Source: Acinetobacter colistiniresistens
GTDB taxonomy: Bacteria; Pseudomonadota; Gammaproteobacteria; Pseudomonadales; Moraxellaceae
DNA length: 64,000 nucleotides
Assembly (NCBI RefSeq): GCF_024582815.1
Contig: NZ_CP102099.1
Location: 3,348,001-3,412,000 of the forward strand
Direction: 5' to 3'
The translations under genes and the position numbers were made by a program. This document shows, one piece after another, positions 7,627 through 14,287 of the stretch. The notes under the pieces were generated by a model. The model saw nothing but the letters and a program-made list of their open reading frames with translations, was not told where the DNA came from and searched no databases. The stretch's first letter is position 1. The number at the start of each line of letters is the position of its first letter.

Positions 7627-8528
7627 TGGTGGATTTTATCCATAACAATAAGGCGTTATATGGTGTTGAAGCGATTTGTAGAATTTTACCGATTGCAGCT
7701 TCGACCTATTATCGGGCTTTAGATTTCGTTGATAACCCAGAACATCGAGCGAAACGTGCTCTGCATGATTTACATCATGCAGAGCAAATCAAACGTATTT
7801 GGAAAGAAAGTTCAGGTCGATATGGTGTACGTAAAGTTTGGCAAAAATTGAAACGTGAGGGTTATGTTATTGCACGTTGTACAGTTGCTCGATTGATGCA
7901 AAAGCTAGGTATACAAGGTGTTTGGCGTGGTAAGAATAAACAAACCACCCGTAGCCGAGATGATCAAAAACGAGCAGATGATTTAGTGAAACGGAATTTT
8001 AGTGCTGATCGACCTGACCAATTATGGGTCAGTGACTTTACGTATATTCAAACACATTCAGGCTGGGTCTATACCGCCTTTATTATTGATGTGTTCTCAC
8101 GAGCAATTGTTGGATGGAAAGTATCTACACGGATGAATACAGATATGGTGCTCGATGCATTGGAGCAAGCATTGCACGATCGAGGCATGCCAAAGAATGT
8201 GATTCATCATTCCGATAGAGGTGTTCAATATCTTTCTATTCGCTATACCAATCGTTTAGATGCTGCAAATTTACGAGCATCAGTCGGTACGACAGGTGAT
8301 TCATACGATAATGCTCTGGCTGAAACGGTGAATGGCTTATACAAAACAGAGGTGATTGAATATTTAAAAGCAGATTGGCAAGGTTTAGCAGATGTACAAC
8401 TTGCGACACTAAACTGGGTAGATTGGTTCAATAAAAAGCGTGTACACAGTGCACTGGGTTATGTATCGCCTTTTGAGTTTGAAGCAATGTACTATGATAA
8501 GATTAACCCGTTAGGTCAGGTGGCCTAA
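7626..8528 (+). CDS. IS3-family transposase OrfB (DDE catalytic domain)
   Basis: The 300-residue product carries an HTH_21-like N-terminus (YGVRKVWQKLKREGYVIARC) and an rve integrase core. The DDE residues are visible: Asp in LWVSDFTYI (about 137), Asp in VIHHSDRGVQY (about 197), and Glu in NALAETVNG (about 233). It ends with the usual VHSALGYVSPFEFEA. It appears catalytically complete. Active transposase probably arises as an OrfAB fusion by frameshifting; the TAATG overlap also allows separate OrfB. Confidence 0.95.
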   Translation: MVDFIHNNKALYGVEAICRILPIAASTYYRALDFVDNPEHRAKRALHDLHHAEQIKRIWKESSGRYGVRKVWQKLKREGYVIARCTVARLMQKLGIQGVWRGKNKQTTRSRDDQKRADDLVKRNFSADRPDQLWVSDFTYIQTHSGWVYTAFIIDVFSRAIVGWKVSTRMNTDMVLDALEQALHDRGMPKNVIHHSDRGVQYLSIRYTNRLDAANLRASVGTTGDSYDNALAETVNGLYKTEVIEYLKADWQGLADVQLATLNWVDWFNKKRVHSALGYVSPFEFEAMYYDKINPLGQVA

Positions 8529-8540
8529 CTTAAATAAAAA

Positions 8541-8567
8541 AGTCTCCGACAAACCCGGTACGGTTCA
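8541..8567 (-). repeat. Right inverted repeat of the IS
   Basis: This 27-bp arm pairs perfectly with 7259-7285 and is followed by the second GTC of the target duplication (8568-8570). Confidence 0.95.
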
Positions 8568-8954
8568 GTCACACCACGCTCATTCAGGATTGCCTTGAGT
8601 TCATCTGCTGATTGGCCTTCTAACTCTTTTGTGCGAAGTTGGCGGTGCAATTCGATATTTTCGGCTGAACCTTTTTTGATTACTTTCTCAAGCTCTGTAA
8701 TTTTGGTAAGAGCCTCATTTCGCTCATTCAGGATTGCTTCATATTCTTCTAATGAAACTAATTCTTTATCGCTGCGTGATGCGTCTTTAATAGTATTTGT
8801 TTCTTGGATGGGTTCACCAAGCTCTGAATGCTCGATCCAGCCTTGTTCTTTTAGTTGTTCTTCGTGCTCGCCTGTTTCTGCTAGAGCATAATCAAAATTA
8901 ACTTTATCGCCCTTATAGAGCATCTTTGGATAATTCATTTTTTACTCCAAAATG

Positions 8955-8972
8955 AAGGGGCCGAAGCCCCTA
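8955..8972 (-). terminator. Strong hairpin after the coat gene
   Basis: GGGGC-CGAA-GCCCC forms a compact stem-loop 6 bases past the coat gene stop and before the HeH gene. No long T-run follows on the minus strand, so it may be an mRNA-processing or attenuation hairpin that sets coat protein level. Confidence 0.5.
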
Positions 8973-8975
8973 TTT

Positions 8976-9734
8976 TTATGGTGCTTGGAAAATACGGCAT
9001 GAATGGATACCACGAACAACAGTGAATCCATATAAAACGTCAATACGTGTTCTTTCTAAGTCATTCAAGCCATCACCAAACGTCATGACACGAACCGACA
9101 TACCGTTAGGTAAACGAGCTGTGTAACCTTCACAAGAGGCCAATACTGGCAATGGAGCAAATGCGGCTGTAAATGCATCCTTCTGGAACATTAAGTTTTG
9201 TGCGCCATTGGTAGAAACCACAGTTACAGCAGCAGAAGCAGCCGGTGCAGCAGTTACCGTTTGACCAGGCTGTGCTGTGATGATTTCAGGGTAAATTTTT
9301 ACTGGGGCAGCTGTTGCATTAAGAGAGGTATCTTCTGTTACAACGAATTGTTGCAATACACCTGTATTGGCACCAGTCAATGGGTGGACTGCGAAAACTC
9401 CAGCAATTGTGATAATTGTCCCTTTAGTAACCGTGCCAGCTGTAGATGCCACCATAGTGATAGATCCACCAGTTTGACCAGCAGTAGTACTAACAGTGAT
9501 TCCAGCAGCTGTACCATTTGTATGGACACCAATTGATTGATGTTCATAAACATCGGAATTGAAAGCGCGTCCAATATAACCTTCAAGATAGGCTTTATCT
9601 GACTCAACTTTCGGGTTAAACATTTTTGAAACTTCACCTGAAAGCGCAATGTTCGCTGGAGAGTTAATTAAACTTGTACGATCAGATGGTGGTGCCAAAT
9701 ACTGGTTGAGTTTACCGCGAGCCAGAGCTGACAT
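8976..9734 (-). pseudogene. P22-family major coat protein, N-terminus deleted
   Basis: The frame encodes 252 residues against about 400-430 for P22-type coat proteins. Its first residues, ALARGKLNQYLAPPSDRTSL then INSPANIALSGE, correspond to the middle of the family. AYLEGYIGRAFNSDVYEHQS follows, then an Ig-like insertion rich in Thr/Ala/Val (about 75-190), and the end RTRIDVLYGFTVVRGIHSC. An in-frame TAA lies four codons upstream of the ATG, and the sequence above that belongs to an early phage gene on the other strand. The missing N-terminal arm and most of the HK97-fold start mean the capsid cannot assemble as in P22. An AAGAGAAG stretch before the ATG could still permit translation. Confidence 0.75.
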
Positions 9735-9905
9735 TTTCTTCTCTTACTTAGCGACTACATTTCAGAAGATGAATGGAATGCGCTAGGCTTCTTTGAAAAG
9801 CAAGAATTTGTTGAAAAGGAAATCTTAGCCGAATGGGCCAATGGCTATATTGAGAAAAGTGTTTGGGTTGAAGAAGCAAAAGCGGATGCGGAGGGGTTGA
9901 AGTGA
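9735..9905 (+). pseudogene. 3' fragment of an early phage gene
   Basis: A + strand frame reads SDYISEDEWNALGFFEKQEF through to EGLK and a TGA at 9903-9905. It has no start codon: the frame is closed by a TGA at 9729-9731, inside the coat fragment. The acidic, Trp-containing C-terminus looks like a phage early-region protein, but no family was recognised. Its stop overlaps the GTG of the next gene. It is the other side of the prophage deletion junction. Confidence 0.6.
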
Positions 9906-10153
9906 GCGAAAATAGAATGATACTCATACATGAATCAGAGCTTGAATCCATGCTTGACCGTGTATGTAAAAAAGCAATTTTAGAGGCATTCGCCGAAAAA
10001 GATGATGAGCTTTTGAACATTACACAGCTTTGTGGCCGTATTCCTGGTCTAACTTGGTACACTTTTAAGAAGTTGGCCAAGAATAAAAAATTGCCTAATG
10101 TTCAAGGGAAATATTCTTTGAAATTGGTTAAAGCCGCGATGCAATCTCGCTAG
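9902..10153 (+). CDS. Excisionase/AlpA-like small DNA-binding protein
   Basis: The 83-residue product starts at a GTG that overlaps the preceding stop (GTGA). A helical N-terminus (MILIHESELESMLDRVCKKA) is followed by LLNITQLCGRIPGLTWYTFK and a short basic wing (KLPNVQGKYSLKLVKAAMQS). This looks like a winged helix-turn-helix of the excisionase/MerR-like type. Lying next to the integrase it may direct excision. It is convergent with the integrase and overlaps its 3' end by 26 bases. The assignment rests on fold pattern and location. Confidence 0.55.
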   Translation: MSENRMILIHESELESMLDRVCKKAILEAFAEKDDELLNITQLCGRIPGLTWYTFKKLAKNKKLPNVQGKYSLKLVKAAMQSR

Positions 10154-11078
10154 CAGTTGCATTGTAGTAAGTCATCGCTTGTTTGGGATTGTTCCACCCA
10201 AACATCTTACACAGATCTAAAACTTGGATTTTTTGAGCGATACGTGTTGCAGCAGTATGCCGCGTATCGTGGAATCTAAATCCTGACAAGTTTGCTGCCT
10301 CACGTGCTTCTCTAAAATCCTTACAAACATCATAAGGCGCATATTCAAATACCATGAGTGACTGTTTTTTTCTTCTTTCCTTGAGAATTGATTTGGCTTT
10401 TTGACTAAGCGGTACTTCCCTAGCCCTACCGTTTTTTGTTTTGTCTAGCCTTAAAAAACTTTTATCAATAAACACTCTATTCCATGTCAGCCCGCAAATC
10501 TCAGCTTGTCTCATTCCGGTTTCTAAAGCCAAATAAAAAATATCTTTAAGATCACTATTCAAGAATGGTGTTATTGCCTCAATTTCCTCATCATCAATAA
10601 CACGCTCTCTATGGTTCCCAGCTTTAGGTTTTTGAACTTCTCGAGCTGGGTTGCTACCAATCCAGAGCTTTATTTCTTTACACCATGTAAGGAATCCTGA
10701 AAACATCATCAATTCTCGTTGCACGGTTCCGCTTTGGGCTTTATTTAGGCGCATTTCGCACCAGTCAATTAAGAACTGTTTGTCTACTTGAACTAACGGG
10801 ATATCACATTTCATATGTTTTAAAAAAAAGTTTAACCGGGTAATTTCTTTATCAGCACTTTTCTTTTTAATTGAAACTGTATCTCGGTACTCAATCAAAG
10901 CATCACGTAAAATAATATGATCAAAAATTTGTACTTTTTCATTTCGTAGTTTCACTTCTAAATCTTGCGCCCATGCCTTGGCATCGCGCATAGTATCGTG
11001 TGTTTTTGACTTTGGAGGATGTGGTTTAATCCTCACAGTAGCTGTAACTCTGCCATTTCTTTTTTGGTATGTTGCCAT
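10128..11078 (-). CDS. Tyrosine recombinase integrase of the prophage
   Basis: The 316-residue product has an N-terminal AP2-like arm-binding part (MATYQKRNGRVTATVRIK), a SAM-like core-binding domain (about 55-160), and a C-terminal catalytic domain. Active residues are visible: Arg in ETGMRQAEICGL, Lys in LDKTKNGRAREVPL, His and Arg in FHDTRHTAATR, and the Tyr nucleophile in PKQAMTYYNA. The usual second His position is Trp (FGWNNP), as is common in phage integrases. It is intact and lies at the prophage's right end, reading inward. Confidence 0.9.
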   Translation of the reverse strand: MATYQKRNGRVTATVRIKPHPPKSKTHDTMRDAKAWAQDLEVKLRNEKVQIFDHIILRDALIEYRDTVSIKKKSADKEITRLNFFLKHMKCDIPLVQVDKQFLIDWCEMRLNKAQSGTVQRELMMFSGFLTWCKEIKLWIGSNPAREVQKPKAGNHRERVIDDEEIEAITPFLNSDLKDIFYLALETGMRQAEICGLTWNRVFIDKSFLRLDKTKNGRAREVPLSQKAKSILKERRKKQSLMVFEYAPYDVCKDFREAREAANLSGFRFHDTRHTAATRIAQKIQVLDLCKMFGWNNPKQAMTYYNATASEIASRL

Positions 11079-11086
11079 TTGAGCAC

Positions 11087-11184
11087 CTGTTGCACTTTTG
11101 TTGCACTTGCTTTTTAAATCCTTTTAAAAGCAAATTCAATACTTTTAGAATATTATTAAATATTAATAACTTAATAAAAGTATT
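11087..11184. other. Candidate prophage attachment/integrase-binding region
   Basis: Just upstream of the integrase start, GTTGCACTT occurs twice, 11 bases apart (11089-11097 and 11100-11108), as expected for arm-type or regulator sites on one helix face. Then AATACTTTTA (11138-11147) and its reverse complement (11175-11184) flank an AT-rich near-palindrome. The prophage-host boundary should lie here or just to the right, but the other att copy is outside the window. Confidence 0.35.
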
Positions 11185-11215
11185 TTACTTGTGAAACAAC
11201 AGATTCTCAAACTAA

Positions 11216-11240
11216 AAGCATCCTCGGATGCGTTTTTTCT
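11216..11240. terminator. Hairpin terminator after the alpha/beta hydrolase gene
   Basis: GCATCC-TC-GGATGC forms a stem with AAAA on the left and TTTTTT on the right. It serves the minus-strand hydrolase gene ending at 11244 and blocks + strand transcription from the prophage side. Confidence 0.7.
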
Positions 11241-11243
11241 TTA

Positions 11244-12035
11244 TCAAATCACCAAGCTTTTAATTTTATCGGCTGTTTCCAGTGGATGCTCTAATGGGAA
11301 CATATGCCCGCCATCCACGACAGAATAAGGAATTCCCAGTTTTTTTTGTGCGACTTGCGGGAATTTCTCTTTTAAGAAAACACTGTTTTGACCCACCGCC
11401 AAATGTACAGGAACAGGTGGCTTGGGCATTGGCAACCACCACATCGATGGAGTTGTTCTAAACATGGCCACTTCATCATCTTTAGGAATGGTCAGTGTTA
11501 CGCCACCATTTTGAGGATCATCTGTTAATGCATAATCAATATAAGCTTGAAAGCAATCTGCATCAAAGTGTTGATAAAAACCTCTCGAACCTAAAAGCGC
11601 TGCAGCTTGCTCACGCGAATCCCAATGATCCCGTCGACGTACCGACAAACCTGCTGGGGTAATTTTATCCACCAGCTTCGGTTTAAAGAGTTTAGCCAGA
11701 TGAAATACAAACGAAGCTTTACCAATAATTAAGGGTGGATCAAGCATGATCACTTGTGAAAATAATTCTGGACGGCGATAGGCTGCCATTAAGGTCAATA
11801 CTGAGCCCAAAGAGTGTCCTAAGCCAATTACTTTACGTCCTTGTGCTTGCTGTACAATGCTATCAATCACTTGATCGACTAAATGCGTCCAGCCATGTGT
11901 GATTGGGTAACGCTTATCTGTCCCAATCTCAGCAACATAAATAATGTCATATTGATCTTTTAACTGATCAAACAACTTTTGATAAACCTTAGATGGAACA
12001 CCATTCGCATGGGCAAAATGAATCAAGGGTTTCAT
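11244..12035 (-). CDS. Alpha/beta hydrolase
   Basis: The 263-residue product (from ATG 12035; a GTG at 12056 would add seven residues) has the oxyanion region HFAHANGVPSKVY, the nucleophile elbow GLGHSLGSVL (Ser75) and a late acid/His region (VVDGGHMFPLEHP, with His as the likely catalytic base). It is a cytoplasmic serine hydrolase of unknown substrate; esterase or lipase-like activity is the general expectation. It is the first host gene to the right of the prophage and sits between two terminators, so it is probably a single transcription unit. Confidence 0.8.
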   Translation of the reverse strand: MKPLIHFAHANGVPSKVYQKLFDQLKDQYDIIYVAEIGTDKRYPITHGWTHLVDQVIDSIVQQAQGRKVIGLGHSLGSVLTLMAAYRRPELFSQVIMLDPPLIIGKASFVFHLAKLFKPKLVDKITPAGLSVRRRDHWDSREQAAALLGSRGFYQHFDADCFQAYIDYALTDDPQNGGVTLTIPKDDEVAMFRTTPSMWWLPMPKPPVPVHLAVGQNSVFLKEKFPQVAQKKLGIPYSVVDGGHMFPLEHPLETADKIKSLVI

Positions 12036-12127
12036 AAACTTGTCTTTTATTTCCACGGATTGATCAATTATCTCGCTCTACACATGTATTGCAAATAAAA
12101 AGAAAAACTGTGCAGTTATTTTTAGAA

Positions 12128-12163
12128 TAAAAAAAGGGCTGTGATCAACACAACCCTTTTTTG
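12128..12163 (-). terminator. Terminator of the sppA-like gene
   Basis: On the minus strand AAAAGGGTTGTG and CACAGCCCTTTTTTT form a stem followed by a T-run, starting a few bases past the stop at 12170. Confidence 0.75.
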
Positions 12164-12169
12164 GAAATA

Positions 12170-13192
12170 TTACTGTATTTTTGCGTTTTGCTGTGTCTCT
12201 AATTGCGCTGCAAGTGAACTACTAATCCCTTCACCAATTTTAGCCCCCATACGCCCCAAGATTGACTCAAGCGGATTACGTTGCACCGTATAATCAATCT
12301 TTTGTTCAACCTTAAGATCACGCATCAGCGTCGTTAGACTACCGCTACGATCAGCAACCCCTAGTGCAATTGCCTGTTCACCTGTCCAAAACAAACCTGA
12401 GAATACCGCTGGATCATTTGATTTCAAGCGTTTACCACGGCCTTCTTTAACAGCATTAATAAAGTGGGTGTGTACATTATCAAGTACAGACTGCACATGT
12501 TGCTTTTGTGCAGGATCAATTGGCTTGGTCATGCTTAAAATATCTTTATTGCTACCAGAAGTCAGAGTACGGTCTTCAATCCCAAGCTTTTGTGCTAAAC
12601 CACTTAAACCGTAGTTCGGCATAATCACACCGATTGAACCAACAAGACTAGATGGATTGACAATAATTTCATCCGCCGCAGAAGCAATATAGTACGCCCC
12701 AGATGCGCCCATATCACCAATCACAGCATAGACTTTTTTATCAGGATGCTGCTTTTTCAAATAACGGATTTCTTGCCAGATTTCATCTGACTGCACTGGT
12801 GAACCACCTGGAGAATTTATATTTAAAGCAACGGCTTTGCTGCCACTGGCTTCAAATGCACGCTTTAATGCTTTATTGGTATCTTCACTATTCACCGAAG
12901 ATTGACTGGTAGATGAATCAATCGTTCCAATAATATCAACCACAGCCAAATGATCACTACTTATATTCGTAGTTGATTTTTCTGTCGAAGTTGAACAGCC
13001 TTTACTCATTGCAATCAGGACAATCAGAAGATAGGCGAAACCTAAACATTTAAAAAAGATGCTCCAACGACGACTACGGCGTTGTTCCTCAACAGAAGCT
13101 AAAACAGCTTTTTCTAAAATTTGCCATTCTTTGCCTGTCACATTATTACTATTTGTCGATTCGTTTTGTGGTTTTGGTGGCCAATCGGACAT
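12170..13192 (-). CDS. sppA: S49 signal-peptide peptidase (SppA 36K-type)
   Basis: The product from ATG 13192 is 340 residues; the frame is open to a TTG at 13207 but the ATG gives the better N-terminus. One membrane segment (about 47-62, FFKCLGFAYLLIVLIA) anchors a periplasmic protease domain. The Ser-Lys dyad is visible as Ser164 in GDMGASGAYYIAS and Lys216 in TSGSNKDIL. INSPGGSP marks the ClpP-like fold. It degrades leftover signal peptides in the membrane. It is about half the length of E. coli SppA, as in the single-domain SppA36K/SohB group. Divergently transcribed from the acyltransferase gene. Confidence 0.88.
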   Translation of the reverse strand: MSDWPPKPQNESTNSNNVTGKEWQILEKAVLASVEEQRRSRRWSIFFKCLGFAYLLIVLIAMSKGCSTSTEKSTTNISSDHLAVVDIIGTIDSSTSQSSVNSEDTNKALKRAFEASGSKAVALNINSPGGSPVQSDEIWQEIRYLKKQHPDKKVYAVIGDMGASGAYYIASAADEIIVNPSSLVGSIGVIMPNYGLSGLAQKLGIEDRTLTSGSNKDILSMTKPIDPAQKQHVQSVLDNVHTHFINAVKEGRGKRLKSNDPAVFSGLFWTGEQAIALGVADRSGSLTTLMRDLKVEQKIDYTVQRNPLESILGRMGAKIGEGISSSLAAQLETQQNAKIQ

Positions 13193-13329
13193 AAGATTCC
13201 AATCCAATATGTTTTAAAGTGGCTTTATTATATACGCTGATTTGAGCAAAACTGTTTAAATAACTTGTTTTAACTTATAATTATTTTTACATTATACTTT
13301 CCCTTTGTAACTGTTCTCATTTTGAATAC

Positions 13330-14286
13330 ATGACTCAATCCAAATCCAGTAATGCAAACTATCGTCTGATCAAGTTCGCAAGTCGCATGCCGATGCAATT
13401 TAGCCGTTTTTTTGCGCGTATGGTTGCAGGATTGGTGAGTACCTTTCAGCTCTCTAAACTTTCAAAAATTATTGGGCTGAACATTCAAATTGTATTCCCA
13501 GAGATGGATCAGCAACAAAGACAAAAACTTACCAGACAAACCATTCAAAATGAGTTGATGTCATATTTTGAGTTTTTGAGTATTTGGGGTTCATCCAATC
13601 AAAAAAATATTCAACGTATTCAAAAAGTGCATGGTGAACACTATTTACATGAAGCACTTGCAGAAAAAAAAGGCGTAGTGTTAATTGTTCCCCACTTTGG
13701 CACCTGGGAAATTATGAATGCATGGGTCGCCCAATATAGCCCCATGACTATCCTGTATAAACCCGTAAAAAATCCAGATGCCGACCAGTTTGTCCGTGAT
13801 GCCCGAAGTCGTGAACAAGCTCATCTGGTCCCCACAGATGAAAGTGGTGTCAGACAAATTTTTAAAGCCTTAAAGCAAGGTGGAACTACGGCAATTTTGC
13901 CTGATCATACCCCTGACCACGGCGGAGACATGATCAACTATTTTGGTATTCCTCTTGCCTCTAGCAGCTTAAGTGCCAAACTCATTCAAAAAACCAAAGC
14001 CAAAGCCCTACTTCTTTATACCAAAAGAAATGAACAAGGTGGCTTTGACATGTATATCGAGCCGATTGATCCGAATATTTATGAAGGCAGCGCTGAAGAT
14101 GGCACCTTAATTATTCATCAGGCCTTAGAGCAACTAATTCAACGCTATCCTGAACATTATCACTGGAGCTATAAACGTTTTCGTGCCAACCCTGCGCTCA
14201 AGAAAATTTATGACATTGATGAAGCTGAAGCACTTGCACAAGTTCGTACAGTTCGCCAGCAACAACAAGAGCTTACAAATACTTAG
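13330..14286 (+). CDS. Lysophospholipid/lipid A acyltransferase (LpxL/LpxM/HtrB family)
   Basis: The 318-residue product carries the H-x4-E catalytic box as His122 and Glu127 in VPHFGTWEIM. It also has a glycerol/acyl-binding AILPDHTPDHGG and an ending HYHWSYKRFRANP typical of the HtrB/LpxL/LpxM family. These inner-membrane enzymes add secondary acyl chains to lipid A; an N-terminal hydrophobic stretch (about 30-50) could anchor it. It may be LpxL or LpxM; sequence reading alone cannot decide. The stop is one base from the stop of comEC on the other strand. Confidence 0.8.
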   Translation: MTQSKSSNANYRLIKFASRMPMQFSRFFARMVAGLVSTFQLSKLSKIIGLNIQIVFPEMDQQQRQKLTRQTIQNELMSYFEFLSIWGSSNQKNIQRIQKVHGEHYLHEALAEKKGVVLIVPHFGTWEIMNAWVAQYSPMTILYKPVKNPDADQFVRDARSREQAHLVPTDESGVRQIFKALKQGGTTAILPDHTPDHGGDMINYFGIPLASSSLSAKLIQKTKAKALLLYTKRNEQGGFDMYIEPIDPNIYEGSAEDGTLIIHQALEQLIQRYPEHYHWSYKRFRANPALKKIYDIDEAEALAQVRTVRQQQQELTNT

Positions 14287-14287
14287 G

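Larger units (their letters stand above)
7259..8567 (+). mobile_element. IS3-family element (IS51-group-like), 1309 bp, intact
   Basis: Perfect 27-bp terminal inverted repeats lie at 7259-7285 and 8541-8567, beginning TGAACCGTACCGGG. A 3-bp GTC duplication (7256-7258 and 8568-8570) flanks them. Inside are orfA and orfB in a -1 frame relation. Termini starting TGAACCG and a 3-bp duplication fit the IS51 group of IS3. No disabling mutation is visible. It sits inside a prophage gene in opposite orientation to the late operon. Confidence 0.95.
7192..8938 (-). pseudogene. Phage HeH-domain gene split by an IS3-family insertion
   Basis: The 5' part (8938 to 8571) encodes a product starting MNYPKMLYKGDKVNFDYALA, with an acidic linker and a coiled coil, up to ELKAILNERGV. 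The IS then interrupts. Removing the IS and one copy of the 3-bp duplication rejoins an exact 145-codon frame that continues TFGARDSKPELVQLVLKSEQ and a stop at 7192-7194. The joined C-terminus is a HeH/LEM-like helix-extended-loop-helix. The current 5' fragment reads into the IS and stops at 8525 after 14 foreign residues. It lies between coat and gp4-like genes. Its role in the phage is unknown. Confidence 0.85.

Noticed and set aside
9748..10080. Minus-strand frame opposite the early phage fragment
   Set aside because: It is the shadow of the + strand fragment and excisionase-like gene, Ser/His-rich with no family.
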